Below are positions 20,193 through 30,276 of a stretch of 64,000 nucleotides of DNA, in pieces. Position 1 is the stretch's first letter, and each line of letters opens with the position of its first letter. The notes under the pieces were generated by a model. It did not search any database. It saw nothing but the letters and a program-made list of their open reading frames with translations, and was not told the origin of the DNA. The stretch is from Collimonas fungivorans Ter331. GTDB lineage: Bacteria > Pseudomonadota > Gammaproteobacteria > Burkholderiales > Burkholderiaceae_D. The stretch covers positions 682,001 to 746,000 of the forward strand of contig NC_015856.1 in the NCBI RefSeq assembly GCF_000221045.1. Direction: 5' to 3'. The translations under genes and the position numbers were made by a program.

Positions 20193-22496
20193 TCACGCCG
20201 CCAACTGCATGGAACGGCGCAGCAGCACCGGGATCGATTTCGAAGTCGGTGTGCGGGCTTTGTCGGCAAAGCTGTTGAGCGGCACTAGCGGGTTGGTTTC
20301 CGGATAGTAGCTGCTGATGCAGCCGCGCGGGATATCGTATTCGACCAGCAGGAAACGGTCGGCGCGGCGTTCGATGCCGTCGTCCCAGACGCCGACCAGA
20401 TCGACCCAGTCGCCCGGCGCGAAACCCAGCATCTGGATATCGAGCAGGTTGGCGAACACCACGCGCCGCTGGCCGAACACGCCGCGATAGCGGTCGTCCA
20501 GCCCGTAGATGGTGGTGTTGTACTGGTCGTGCGAGCGGGTGGTCATCAAGGTCATCAGTTCAGGACCGTATTTGCGGCGCGCCTGGTGGATCGGCGTGTC
20601 CTTGGGAATCGCGTGGACCATGAACTGGGCGCGGCCGCTGGCGGTTTTCCAGACCCGTTCGCGCGAGGCCACGCCGAGGTGGAAACCGCCCGGGTGCTTG
20701 ATGCGGGCGTTGTAGTCCTTGAAGGCGTCGTACACTTTTTCGATATCGTCGCGGATCAGGGAATAATCCTTGACGTAGTCCAGCCACTGTATGCGGCTGC
20801 TCTTGAGCGTGGCATGCGCCAGGCGCGCCACGATATCGATTTCCGACAGGCAGGTCTTGGCCACCGGCTTGTTGATGCCGTAAGAGATGTGCACCATGCT
20901 CATCGAATCTTCCACCGTCACGCCTTGCGCGCCGGTTGCCTGCATGTCGATTTCAGTGCGGCCCATGGTCGGCAGGATCAGGGCTTCCTTGCCGTGGATC
21001 AGGTGGCTGCGGTTCAGCTTGGTGGTGATGTGCACGGTCAGCGCGCAAGACTGCAGCGCCTCCCAGGTGCGCGGCGTATCAGGCGTCGCCATGGCGAAAT
21101 TGCCGCCGAGGCCGATGAAGACCTTGACCTGGCCTTGCAGCATCGCTTCGATCGTGCCTACGACGTCGAGGCCGTGTTCGCGCGGCGGCTTGAAGCCGTA
21201 CACTTTTTCAATGCGGTCGAGGAAAGCGGCGGTCGGTTTTTCATCGATGCCGACAGTGCGGTCGCCCTGCACGTTGGAGTGGCCGCGCACCGGGCACAGG
21301 CCGGCGCCGGGGCGGCCGATGTTGCCGCGCAAGAGCATCAGGTTGGACACCATCTGGATCGTCGCCACGCCGTGCTTGTGCTGGGTCAGCCCCATGCCCC
21401 AGGTGGCGATGACGTTCTTGCCGCGCACATAGACCTGCGTCAGCCGTTCGATGTCGTCCCTGCCGACGCCGGACTCGGTGACGATGTCGTCCCAGCTTTC
21501 GGCGCGGATGTCGGCTGCGAATTCTTCAAAATAAGCGGTATGCTCGGCGATGAACTGGACGTCGATGACGCGCTCGCCATTGTCTTGTTGGGCCAGGTCG
21601 TCAAGCTCCAGCACGCGCTTGATCACGCCCTTGACCAGCGCCAGGTCGCCGCACAGGGTAGGGCGGATGAACATGTTGCTGATGCTGGTGCCGGAGCGCG
21701 ACAGCATGTCGGACGGGTGCTGCGGGCTGGAGAAACGTTCCAGGCCGCGCTCGCGCAAGGGATTGATGGAAACGATGGTGGCGCCGCGCTTGGCGCATTC
21801 GCGCAGCTCGCCCATCATGCGCGGGTGGTTGGTGGCCGGATTCTGGCCGAAGATGAGGAAGGTGTCGGCCAGGTCGAAATCGTCCAGCGTCACCGTGCCC
21901 TTGCCGACGCCTACGGTCTCGGGCAGGCCGACGCTGGTCGGCTCGTGGCACATGTTGGAGCAGTCGGGGAAGTTGTTGGTGCCGTACTCGCGCACGAACA
22001 GCTGGTACAGGAACGCTGCCTCATTGCTGGTGCGGCCTGAAGTATAGAACGACGCCTGGTTCGGATCGTCCAGTGTGTTCAGGTGATCCGACATCAGGCT
22101 GAATGCGTCCTGCCACGAGATCGGCTGGTATTTGTCGCTGGCGGCGTCATACACCATGGGCTCGGTCAGGCGGCCGTGTTCTTCCAGTTCGTAATCCGAT
22201 TGCAGCAGCAGCGCGCTGACGCTGTTCTTGGCAAAAAAATCGGCAGTGACGCGTTTGGAAGTGGCTTCCGCCGCTACTGCCTTGACGCCGTTTTCGCAGA
22301 ATTCGAAGGTTGATGCGTGATCGCGGTCCGGCCAGGCGCAGCCGGGGCAGTCGAAGCCGTCCGGCTGGTTCTGCGCCAGCAGGGTGCGCACGCCGCCGCC
22401 CGGCACTCTTTCCTTGAGCAAGTGCAACGCCACATATTTGAGGGCGCCCCAGCCGCCGGCGGGGTGGTTGTACTGCTCGATCTTCTGGTTGCTCAT
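20193..22496 (-). CDS. FdhF/YdeP-family molybdopterin oxidoreductase
   Basis: This is a large molybdopterin-bis-guanine-dinucleotide enzyme of 767 residues in the formate dehydrogenase alpha/DMSO reductase superfamily. It shows PISWQDAFSLMSDHL, YTSGRTSNEAAFLYQLF, NMCHEPTSVGL and FGQNPATNHPRMM, then an anticodon-like NVQGDRTVGI and a C-terminal MopB-binding barrel. Near the N-terminus only CPGC is present rather than a four-cysteine cluster motif, as in YdeP-type proteins, so a canonical [4Fe-4S] centre seems absent. In E. coli YdeP is linked to acid resistance; the substrate is unknown. Confidence 0.88.
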   Translation of the reverse strand: MSNQKIEQYNHPAGGWGALKYVALHLLKERVPGGGVRTLLAQNQPDGFDCPGCAWPDRDHASTFEFCENGVKAVAAEATSKRVTADFFAKNSVSALLLQSDYELEEHGRLTEPMVYDAASDKYQPISWQDAFSLMSDHLNTLDDPNQASFYTSGRTSNEAAFLYQLFVREYGTNNFPDCSNMCHEPTSVGLPETVGVGKGTVTLDDFDLADTFLIFGQNPATNHPRMMGELRECAKRGATIVSINPLRERGLERFSSPQHPSDMLSRSGTSISNMFIRPTLCGDLALVKGVIKRVLELDDLAQQDNGERVIDVQFIAEHTAYFEEFAADIRAESWDDIVTESGVGRDDIERLTQVYVRGKNVIATWGMGLTQHKHGVATIQMVSNLMLLRGNIGRPGAGLCPVRGHSNVQGDRTVGIDEKPTAAFLDRIEKVYGFKPPREHGLDVVGTIEAMLQGQVKVFIGLGGNFAMATPDTPRTWEALQSCALTVHITTKLNRSHLIHGKEALILPTMGRTEIDMQATGAQGVTVEDSMSMVHISYGINKPVAKTCLSEIDIVARLAHATLKSSRIQWLDYVKDYSLIRDDIEKVYDAFKDYNARIKHPGGFHLGVASRERVWKTASGRAQFMVHAIPKDTPIHQARRKYGPELMTLMTTRSHDQYNTTIYGLDDRYRGVFGQRRVVFANLLDIQMLGFAPGDWVDLVGVWDDGIERRADRFLLVEYDIPRGCISSYYPETNPLVPLNSFADKARTPTSKSIPVLLRRSMQLAA

Positions 22497-22680
22497 TGTT
22501 GTTCCTTGCAGCGCTGCCGGACGCCATGGCCTCGCGCAAAACGCGCAGGGTCAGGTCGAGTGTAGCCAGGGCTTTGCTGCAGTAGCACATACAGTAGGTG
22601 CAGTAGATTTAGAGCACAGTTACAAATATTGACGATACTGTACTTTGCATGCTTTTGCCTGAACCGGCAGGGGAGGCGAT

Positions 22681-23616
22681 CTAGTCAGACAGGGGAAGCG
22701 CAGGAGGCAATGGACTGGCCCGCAGATCCGGCGGCAGCAAAGTGGCGATCCAGTCGATAAATACTTGTACCCGGCCCGACAGGTGGCGGCGGTGCGGATA
22801 CAACGCATAAATCGGCATGGCGCCGGCGCGCGCCTGCGGCATGACTTCCAGCAGTTCGCCGCTGTCGATGTGGTCGCGCACATCGTAAGCCGGCACCTGG
22901 ATCAGGCCCATGCCGGCCAGGCAGCAGGCGATATAGGTCTCGGCATTATTGACTGCCACCCGGCTAGGCATTTCCAGGTTGACGATGACGCCGTCCTGGC
23001 TGTACTCCCAGAGCGCGGTACGGCCCGTGGTAGGGGAAATATAGTTGATGGCCCAATGCCGCGCGAGGTCGGCGGGGTAGTTCGGCATGCCGTGTTTTTC
23101 CAGGTAGGCAGGGCTGGCGCAATTCATCAGTTCAAACTGGCCCAGCCGGCGCGCCACCATACTGCTGTTTTCCGGCTGGCCGACGCGCAATACGCAGTCG
23201 ACGCCTTCCTGTATCAGGTTGATGGCGCGGTCGGTGCAGCGCAGTTCCAGTTCGATGTCGGGATACAGTTTAAAGAATCCCGGCAAGGCCGGGGCGATCA
23301 TGCGCCGCGCCAGGCGGCTGGGCACGTCGACCTTGAGCTTGCCGCTGGCCTGCGCCGGCGCTTGCTTGAAGAGTCCTGATATTTCTTCAAAGTCAGACAA
23401 CAACTGATAACAACGTTCAAGCAAGGCGCTGCCATCCTGCGTCAGATGGACCCGGCGCGTGGTGCGCTGGAGCAGCCGCGCACCAAGGCTGGCTTCCAGT
23501 TGCTGCACTGCCGCGGACACGGTCGCGCGCGGCAGGCCAAGGTTATCCGCGGCTTTGGTGAAGCTGCCGGTCTCGGCCACGCGCACGAATACCTGCATGG
23601 TTTCTACTCTATCCAT
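22681..23616 (-). CDS. LysR-family transcriptional regulator
   Basis: The 311-residue protein has a standard LysR HTH (residues about 1-60: METMQVFVRVAETGSF-like opening, ADNLGLPRATVSAAVQQLEASLGARLLQRTTRRVHLT) and a LysR substrate-binding domain of the CrgA/PA0477 type. It is divergent from the SDR gene over 314 bp, a typical arrangement for control of a small oxidoreductase gene by a LysR protein. Confidence 0.88.
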   Translation of the reverse strand: MDRVETMQVFVRVAETGSFTKAADNLGLPRATVSAAVQQLEASLGARLLQRTTRRVHLTQDGSALLERCYQLLSDFEEISGLFKQAPAQASGKLKVDVPSRLARRMIAPALPGFFKLYPDIELELRCTDRAINLIQEGVDCVLRVGQPENSSMVARRLGQFELMNCASPAYLEKHGMPNYPADLARHWAINYISPTTGRTALWEYSQDGVIVNLEMPSRVAVNNAETYIACCLAGMGLIQVPAYDVRDHIDSGELLEVMPQARAGAMPIYALYPHRRHLSGRVQVFIDWIATLLPPDLRASPLPPALPLSD

Positions 23617-23930
23617 GATCCCTCTTTAATGTATGGATGCTGGATAGTCTAGAGAATTTCGATGATTTTGTACTGTGTTTCCCGAACAATGACCGCTTTT
23701 CTGACATTTGTTCACAATAAAAGCGCCGTCATTGCCGAGTTTGCCTCTGTGGCGTTGCCAATGGGAATTGGTCCTGATTCATGGATAGTCTATGCGGATA
23801 GTTCGTCTTTATCCGCACCCAGGCTGCCGATAAACTCTTTGCAACTATTCAATTATTGCGCCGCGGCCTACTGCGGCCTGGGTAGTGTTTTATTCATTGA
23901 TGAGTCGTCACGCAATCTAAAGGATAGAAA
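23617..23930. promoter_or_regulatory. LysR/SDR divergent regulatory region with repeated TGGATAGTCTA
   Basis: No gene is seen in these 314 bp. The 11-mer TGGATAGTCTA occurs twice (23641-23651 and 23782-23792) and a partial copy, GCGGATAGT, follows the second. These direct repeats are candidate binding sites for the divergent LysR protein. AGGA at 23921-23924, just before the SDR ATG at 23931, is a plausible ribosome binding site. Confidence 0.45.
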
Positions 23931-24701
23931 ATGGATCACAGCTTGAAAGATAAAGTCATACTGATAGGCGGCGGCGCTAAAAATCTGGGCGGCCTGATTT
24001 CCCGCGATTTGGCCCAGGCGGGCGCCAAGGCCATCGTCGTCCATTACAACAGCGATGCCACCAAGGCAGCTGCCGATGATACGGTTGCCGCGGTCAAGGC
24101 CGCCGGCGCCCAGGCGATTTCGGTGCAAGGCGATCTGACCCAGCCGGCCAATGTCGCCAAACTGTTCGATGCCGGCATCGCTGCTTTCGGCGGTATCGAC
24201 ATCGCGATCAATACCACCGGCATGGTGATCAAGAAACTGATCGTCGATGTGACCGAAGAAGACTACGACAAGATTTTCGACGTCAATTCCAAAGCTGCTT
24301 TCTTCTTCATGCAGGAAGCCGGCAAAAAATTGCGCGACGGCGGCAAGATCTGCACCATCGTCAGTTCCCTGCTGGCGGCTTATACCGATTCATACGCCAT
24401 CTATCCCGGCTCAAAAGCGCCGGTGGAGCATTACACGCGGGCGGCTTCGAAAGAATTCGGCAGCCGTGGCATTTCCGTGACGGCGGTAGGCCCGGGACCG
24501 ATGGAGACGCCGTTTTTCTATGGCCAGGAAACCGCAGATTCGGCTGCCTACAACAAGGCGGCTGCGGCGTTGGGGAAATATTCCAAGACCGGATTGACTG
24601 ATATTGAAGACATCTCTCCGCTGATCAAATTCCTGGTGACTGACGGCTGGTGGATTACGGGGCAGACAATTTTTGCCAATGGCGGTTACACCACCCGCTA
24701 A
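23931..24701 (+). CDS. Short-chain dehydrogenase/reductase
   Basis: The 256-residue classical SDR has the Rossmann motif GGGAKNLGG (residues about 13-21), INTTGM in the place of NNAG, a catalytic Ser in IVSSLL and the YPGSK catalytic Tyr/Lys pair. The closing FANGGYTTR is typical. NAD(P) use is likely; the substrate is unknown. It is divergent from the LysR gene, which is the probable regulator, and is followed by a palindrome facing the TonB receptor gene. Confidence 0.9.
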   Translation: MDHSLKDKVILIGGGAKNLGGLISRDLAQAGAKAIVVHYNSDATKAAADDTVAAVKAAGAQAISVQGDLTQPANVAKLFDAGIAAFGGIDIAINTTGMVIKKLIVDVTEEDYDKIFDVNSKAAFFFMQEAGKKLRDGGKICTIVSSLLAAYTDSYAIYPGSKAPVEHYTRAASKEFGSRGISVTAVGPGPMETPFFYGQETADSAAYNKAAAALGKYSKTGLTDIEDISPLIKFLVTDGWWITGQTIFANGGYTTR

Positions 24702-24740
24702 GCGCTTGCGGGAATGGGCGGCAAGGTATGTCCAAACCAA

Positions 24741-24770
24741 AGCCTGCCGGGCAAGCTTGCCTGGCAGGCT
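24741..24770. terminator. Palindrome between convergent SDR and TonB-receptor genes
   Basis: A 30-bp near-perfect palindrome (AGCCTGCC arms, one mismatched pair inside) lies between the stop codons of two convergent genes. It is a good candidate for a bidirectional transcription terminator, though no long T-run follows on either strand. Confidence 0.55.
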
Positions 24771-24800
24771 GGTGCGGAAGCGCTCCCGATACTCCAGCGA

Positions 24801-27491
24801 TTAAAAGAATTGATAGCCGGCGCGCACGAAGAACGCGCGGCCGATCGCGTCGCCATAGCGTGCATCGTAGCCGTACTGGAAATTGTCGGTGACGTTGGAA
24901 GCCGGCGGGTCGGTGTTGAACAGGTTCTTGATGCCGGCCGTCAGCGTCAGGTTCTTGAAGCCGGTGTAGCTGCCTGATACGTTGTAGCGCGTATAGGAGC
25001 CGATCTGGCGGTTGCGGTAAGCTTCGGCAACCTGGCTGCCGTTCTGGTCGCGGTAGCCGGTGGTGTAAACCTGCTGCACGGCGGCGCTCCATGGACCTCG
25101 GCTCCAGTTGAAGGTGGTCGCATGGCGCCAGCGGAAAATCACGCCGCCGTTGGCGTAGAGCGCCAGGTTGTTCAGGTAGTCGCCGCCGGCTTCGGTCTGA
25201 TAATCGTATTGGCTGACATAAGTGCCGTCCAGCGACAGGCCGAAATTGCCCCAGGCGGTCTTTGGCAGGCGCCATGCAAAGCCAAGATCGAAACCCGAGG
25301 TATGCACATTGCCGAGGTTGACGTTGGTGCCGATGATGTGACTGAGCGAGCCGTCCGGATTGCGCACGAACTTGTCGGCGTACTTGACCGGGTCGGCAAA
25401 AATGTCGTTTTCGGGAATCACCGAAATCTGGTTCTTGATCTTGATATTCCAATAGTCGGCAGAAGCGGTGACATTTGGCAGCGGTTCGATCACCAAACCG
25501 AGCGTGAAAGAGTTGGATTTTTCGGGCTGCAGGTTTTTATTGCCGCCCTTCATTTTGAAAAATTGCTGCCCGCAATCGCGTGCGGCAATCCCGTCCGGCG
25601 CAACGCTTCCTCCGGGGCAGAGAAGCGGATCGTTGTATGGCGCAGCTGTATATGTTTTTGCATTCGGATCGTTCAATTCATACAGGCTGGGGGCGCGGAA
25701 ACCGGTGCTGTACGAGCTGCGGAACATGATCTCCCTGGCCGGCTGAAAGCGCAGCGCGACCTTGGGATTGACGGTGCTGCCGACATCGCTGTAGCCATCG
25801 TAGCGCAAAGCCAGCTGCGCTTCCAGAGTCTTGGCCACCGGGACGTTCAGTTCGGTGAACAACGCTTTCACGTTGCGGCTGCCGGATGCCGACTTGGAAT
25901 CTTGGGAACCCGTGCTTTCCACCAGATCCGAAAGTGCGTGATTGACATTGAAGTTGGCCTGTTCCCTGCGTAATTCTCCACCCAGCGCGAAACCGACAGG
26001 CCCCGCAGGCAGCTGGAACAGTTCGCGGCTGGCCGTGAAGTCGAGCGAGGTCACCTGTGTCTTGGCGTCCAGGGTGACGCCGCGCACCTGCGCACGGTTC
26101 AGGTAGTCGATGCCGGCGGCGCTCTGTGCACCGAAGGGATTGAGGATGCCGTTCAGCAGTCCCTCGCGCACCATATTGCTGTCCAGGTAACCGCTGACCA
26201 GGGCATCGCTCGCCTTGCTCATGGCATACGCCAGGCCGGTCTTGTAATCCCAGCCGCCCAGCGTGCCATCCAGGCTGAGCAGCAAACGATCGGTGCTGTT
26301 TTTGGATTCGCCGACGCGCTGGCCCGCATCCACCGAACGCCAGTTAACCGACAATGGGCCGCCGCTGGCGCTGCCAGGGGTAATGCCGTTGCCGGGATAA
26401 TAGGGGCTGTTGGGATTGATGAGGTAGTCGCTGCCGTCGCCGCTGCCGTCGCCGCCGAATACATCGCTTGCGACATAGGTTTTTATCTTGTTTTGCGCAT
26501 GCAGGTATTCAATCGATGCGGTATTGTCGGCATCCAGCTTGAAAGTGCCTTTGCCTATCACGGCGATTTCTTCGGTCTTCGGCACGATGCCGATCACCGC
26601 CTGGCTGTTGTAGCGGCAAACACCGCCCTGGGCAAACGCATAAGGCGGCTTGCAGCCGGAACCCGCATACGGGTTGCCGGACTGGCCGGCATCAATGTCG
26701 TAGTAGTTGGCCGGATAGGAATTGCCGCTGCCGATGTTCATCCCCAGGCCAGGATTCCGTCCGCCCGGTGCGGCGAAGCTGCGGTCGCTGGCTTTCACCG
26801 CATTCTGGCTGTGATAGTCGACCACGCCGAAGAAGTTATAGCCGTCCTTGTCGAGGTCGCCGATGCCGCCTGACAGGTTGAAACGCTTTTCCGCGCCGCC
26901 GCTTTGTTCGGGCGCGATGCCTTCCACGCTCAGGTTGAGGCCGGTATAAGAACGCTTGGTGATGAAGTTGATGACGCCGCCGATGGCGTCGGTGCCGTAG
27001 ATGGCGGAAGCGCCGTCGCGCAGGATTTCAACGCGGTCCAGCGCGGCCACGGGGATCACGTTCAGATTGACTGCGGAGCCGTCGAACGCGGCGTTGGCGA
27101 GGCGGCGGCCGTTCAGCAGGACCAAAGTCTTGTTCGGACCCAGCCCGCGCAGGTCGGCCGCCGCGCCAACCGTCCGGCCGGCGCCGACATTGGCGCTGGT
27201 CGTGTAGTTGGTCTGGTTGCCTGAAATATTGGACAGCACTTCGGCCGCGGTGGTGGATCCCAGTTTGGTGAAATCGTCGGCCTTGATGACAGTGACCGGC
27301 AGCGCTCCTTCTGCGGCTACGCGCTTGATCGACGAGCCGGTAATCTCGACGCGCTGCATCTGTTGCGGCGCTTCCTCTTCCTTCTCGCTCTCCTGCGCCT
27401 GCAACGGCTGGGCCAGCAGGCCCAGGCCGACAGCCAGGCTGCCTGAAAACATCATGCGCAGCGAGTGCTGCAGTCTCCGTTCCTTCATCAT
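24801..27491 (-). CDS. TonB-dependent outer-membrane receptor
   Basis: The 896-residue product has a signal peptide (MMKERRLQHSLRMMF..., ending LQAQE near residue 33), a plug domain (ALPVTVIKADDF, DLRGLGPNKTLVLLNGRR, VEILRDGASAIYGTDAIGGVINFITK) and a long beta-barrel ending in YQFF, with the aromatic C-terminal residue used for outer-membrane insertion. The RDGASAIYGTDAIGGVINF form is common in large receptors for carbohydrates or other organic nutrients, but the ligand is unknown. No TonB/ExbB genes are in the window. Confidence 0.92.
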   Translation of the reverse strand: MMKERRLQHSLRMMFSGSLAVGLGLLAQPLQAQESEKEEEAPQQMQRVEITGSSIKRVAAEGALPVTVIKADDFTKLGSTTAAEVLSNISGNQTNYTTSANVGAGRTVGAAADLRGLGPNKTLVLLNGRRLANAAFDGSAVNLNVIPVAALDRVEILRDGASAIYGTDAIGGVINFITKRSYTGLNLSVEGIAPEQSGGAEKRFNLSGGIGDLDKDGYNFFGVVDYHSQNAVKASDRSFAAPGGRNPGLGMNIGSGNSYPANYYDIDAGQSGNPYAGSGCKPPYAFAQGGVCRYNSQAVIGIVPKTEEIAVIGKGTFKLDADNTASIEYLHAQNKIKTYVASDVFGGDGSGDGSDYLINPNSPYYPGNGITPGSASGGPLSVNWRSVDAGQRVGESKNSTDRLLLSLDGTLGGWDYKTGLAYAMSKASDALVSGYLDSNMVREGLLNGILNPFGAQSAAGIDYLNRAQVRGVTLDAKTQVTSLDFTASRELFQLPAGPVGFALGGELRREQANFNVNHALSDLVESTGSQDSKSASGSRNVKALFTELNVPVAKTLEAQLALRYDGYSDVGSTVNPKVALRFQPAREIMFRSSYSTGFRAPSLYELNDPNAKTYTAAPYNDPLLCPGGSVAPDGIAARDCGQQFFKMKGGNKNLQPEKSNSFTLGLVIEPLPNVTASADYWNIKIKNQISVIPENDIFADPVKYADKFVRNPDGSLSHIIGTNVNLGNVHTSGFDLGFAWRLPKTAWGNFGLSLDGTYVSQYDYQTEAGGDYLNNLALYANGGVIFRWRHATTFNWSRGPWSAAVQQVYTTGYRDQNGSQVAEAYRNRQIGSYTRYNVSGSYTGFKNLTLTAGIKNLFNTDPPASNVTDNFQYGYDARYGDAIGRAFFVRAGYQFF

Positions 27492-27721
27492 GATCAGACC
27501 CTCCCCATGGATTAAATTCAGAGTTGAAATCGTTCTTGTTTTGTTCCTCGGGCTGGCAGGTCTCCCGGACAGTCGAGTCGTGGCGAGAAGTATTGCAATT
27601 GAGTGCTTTTATGGCAATAAATACTGGAAAGTTAAGCTGAAACTTAGAGGGGGAGCAGGGGAGGGGGAAACAAGGCCTGGTTCAGGCGAGTAATGGCAGC
27701 AGAAGGGATAGCGGAAACAGA

Positions 27722-27744
27722 CCGGGCGCTACTGGAGCGCCCGG
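27722..27744 (-). terminator. Hairpin downstream of ychF
   Basis: A perfect 9-bp stem (CCGGGCGCT and complement) with a 5-base loop lies 37 bp past the ychF stop. On the minus strand the stem is followed by TCTGTTT, a weak T-rich tail. It is a probable terminator of the ychF transcript. Confidence 0.6.
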
Positions 27745-27780
27745 ATTTGCAAATCAATGCATGAGGATGGCGGTTGCCGT

Positions 27781-28872
27781 TTAGACGTTGAACAGGAAAT
27801 TCAGAACGTCGCCGTCCTTGACCACGTATTCCTTGCCTTCGGCGCGCATCTTACCGGCTTCCTTGGCGCCTTGCTCGCCCTTGTGGCTGATGAAATCGTC
27901 ATAGGCGATGGTCTGGGCGCGGATGAAGCCGCGTTCGAAATCGGTGTGGATCACGCCCGCCGCCTGCGGGCCGGTGTCGCCGACATGGATGGTCCATGCG
28001 CGCACTTCCTTGACGCCGGCGGTGAAGTAGGTCTGCAGGCCGAGCAGCTTGAAGGCGGCGCGGATCAGGCGGTCCAGGCCTGGTTCTTCCATGCCCATGT
28101 CGGCCAGGAATTCATGCTTGTCGGCTTCGTCGAGGTCGGCGATTTCCGATTCGATCGCAGCGCAAATTGCCACGATGGGCGCATTCTGCGAAGCAGCGTA
28201 AGCGGTCAGCTGGTCCAGCAGCGGGTTGTTGGTGAAGCCGTGGTCGGAGACGTTGGCGACATACATGGCAGGTTTTGCGGTGATCAGGCACAGCGGCTTG
28301 ATCAGGGCCATTTCTTCGGCGTCGAGGCCGCAGGCGCGCACCGGCTTGGCCTGGTCCAGTTCCGGCATTAGGCGTTCCAGCAGGGCCACCAGCTTGGCGG
28401 CATCCTTGTCGCCGGAGCGGGCTTTCTTGTTTTCGCGGTGGATGGCTTTTTCAACCGTGCCCATGTCGGCCAGCGCCAGTTCGGTCTGGATCACGTCGAT
28501 GTCGTCCAGCGGATTGATCTTGCCGGCCACGTGGATCACGTTGTCGTCTTCAAAGCAGCGCACCACGTTGACGATGGCGTCGGTTTCGCGGATATGCGCG
28601 AGGAACTGGTTGCCCAGGCCTTCGCCCTTGGAGGCGCCAGCCACCAGGCCGGCGATGTCGACGAATTCCACCGTCGCCGGCAGGATGCGCTCCGGCTTGA
28701 CGATCTCGGCCAGCGCCTTGAGGCGTGGATCCGGCACCTCTACCATGCCGACGTTCGGCTCGATGGTGCAGAAAGGATAGTTCTCTGCAGGAATGCCAGC
28801 TTTGGTCAGGGCATTAAAAAGGGTAGATTTGCCGACGTTCGGGAGGCCGACGATGCCGCATTTGAGACTCAT
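27781..28872 (-). CDS. ychF: Redox/ribosome-associated ATPase YchF (OLA1 family)
   Basis: This is an Obg-family P-loop NTPase of 363 residues, known to prefer ATP. It starts [17 protein letters not shown] (G1 at 9-17), has DIAGLV as G3 and the C-terminal TGS domain ending [12 protein letters not shown]. It belongs to the common pth-ychF neighbourhood, but here an acyltransferase gene separates the two. Confidence 0.97.
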   Translation of the reverse strand: MSLKCGIVGLPNVGKSTLFNALTKAGIPAENYPFCTIEPNVGMVEVPDPRLKALAEIVKPERILPATVEFVDIAGLVAGASKGEGLGNQFLAHIRETDAIVNVVRCFEDDNVIHVAGKINPLDDIDVIQTELALADMGTVEKAIHRENKKARSGDKDAAKLVALLERLMPELDQAKPVRACGLDAEEMALIKPLCLITAKPAMYVANVSDHGFTNNPLLDQLTAYAASQNAPIVAICAAIESEIADLDEADKHEFLADMGMEEPGLDRLIRAAFKLLGLQTYFTAGVKEVRAWTIHVGDTGPQAAGVIHTDFERGFIRAQTIAYDDFISHKGEQGAKEAGKMRAEGKEYVVKDGDVLNFLFNV

Positions 28873-29071
28873 GGAAAAACTTTCTAGATCAATTGATTAC
28901 AGGTGTTGATAGGGGTTGCGGCTCAAGATTTATTGGGTCCGCAAGGGCAAGACCTGTAGTTGTTAGACTCGCAACAAAGCCAAAGAAATCGGGAGTGTTC
29001 CCACAAATTCGTATGGATTTTGTTCAAAAAAGATGACTATTGTAACTCTGTCGGAACGCCTTCTACAAAGG

Positions 29072-30241
29072 CTAATCAATAGTCTCGACCGGCGCGTGCT
29101 TTAAAGCCGGGGAAGCATCCTTCTGCGGCAAAAGTTCAGCGGCTGGATTTCGCATGGAAAGCAGATAGGCAGGCAGCCTGTTTACAGGTTTGAGCGCAAA
29201 TATCTCGACCCGGCGGAAAATAACAGCCGCGGTAATGCTGACCGCAATTGAAACCAGAATGATCAAAGAGATATGGGGGCCGTCGAGGGTTCCCAGCTCG
29301 GAAAATTTAATGGTTAAAAAAGAGGTGAGCGAAATAATCACACTGAAATGCACGAGGTATAAAGGGAACGAAATTTCACCCAGGAAGCGGGAAAATTTCG
29401 ACGAAAAAAAGCCGACGGTCCAGTTCGATGTGTAAAAACAGAACACGAGGGCCGCTGCAGTCACGGCGTTTATATTGATGTATTGCCAAAAATTCGGATA
29501 TTTTTGTGAAAATGTGTAGGTAATCGCAATGGCTATCAATATTGCGATGACAGCGAAATTCCAGCTTCTGGACGCCCGCAGCCGGTCGAAGACGCCATTT
29601 GCGCGGTACTGCGCGAACAGTATCCCGATAAAAAAAAGACAGTAAAACGATTGGGCGACAAGCAGGAAAACAATCAGTGCATACAATATCCTGATCGGGG
29701 CTTTGAGCCGGGTAGAAAGATACAGGTACAGGAAGACCAGCAGTGAGCCGACCAGCTCGATGGACATCGTCCAGAGAAACGGATTGTATGAAACGCTATT
29801 TGAATGACCGGCGTAAACTAGGTAAAACGAATAGCGCAGCAGGGAAATCAGATGTGGCTCAAAAAGTATGAATGCACCGAGCCAGTCTTCCCTATGGATA
29901 ATCTTCGCCGCGGCGACACTGTAGTTGGCCCCGGCCAGCATCAAGACATACACGATTGCACAAGAAAGCAGAATCGGGACGGTCAGGCGAAAGTAGCGTT
30001 TGATGAGCAGCGAGTCCAGCAGCCTGAAATCCGTTTTTTTTAAGAAGCTGGAGGAAAGCGCATCGCCGGAAAGAATAAAAAAGACCGTCACGGCCAGGCC
30101 GCCGTTGAGCAGAAAATACAGAAAATGACTGCGAAACATCGGCACCAGATTCCCGAATGTCTCGTTGGTCAGGTGGAAAAATAACACAATGAGTGCGGCC
30201 CACCCTCGGATGCCATCAATTTCTTGAAGTCGATTTTTCAT
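29072..30241 (-). CDS. Acyltransferase 3 family membrane protein
   Basis: This is a multi-pass membrane acyltransferase of 389 residues, with about ten hydrophobic helices. The opening EIDGIRGWAALIVLFFHL carries the conserved R and H of the family, and GEISFPLYLVHF near the end is also typical. Such enzymes O-acylate surface polysaccharides, lipid A or peptidoglycan; the acceptor here is unknown. The frame is open to 30328, but ATG 30241 gives the family N-terminus and avoids overlapping pth. The DNA is clearly AT-richer than its neighbours, suggesting later acquisition between pth and ychF. Confidence 0.85.
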   Translation of the reverse strand: MKNRLQEIDGIRGWAALIVLFFHLTNETFGNLVPMFRSHFLYFLLNGGLAVTVFFILSGDALSSSFLKKTDFRLLDSLLIKRYFRLTVPILLSCAIVYVLMLAGANYSVAAAKIIHREDWLGAFILFEPHLISLLRYSFYLVYAGHSNSVSYNPFLWTMSIELVGSLLVFLYLYLSTRLKAPIRILYALIVFLLVAQSFYCLFFIGILFAQYRANGVFDRLRASRSWNFAVIAILIAIAITYTFSQKYPNFWQYININAVTAAALVFCFYTSNWTVGFFSSKFSRFLGEISFPLYLVHFSVIISLTSFLTIKFSELGTLDGPHISLIILVSIAVSITAAVIFRRVEIFALKPVNRLPAYLLSMRNPAAELLPQKDASPALKHAPVETID

Positions 30242-30276
30242 ATCGTAAGCAACCGCTCCGGCGGGCGGCGATGGCG

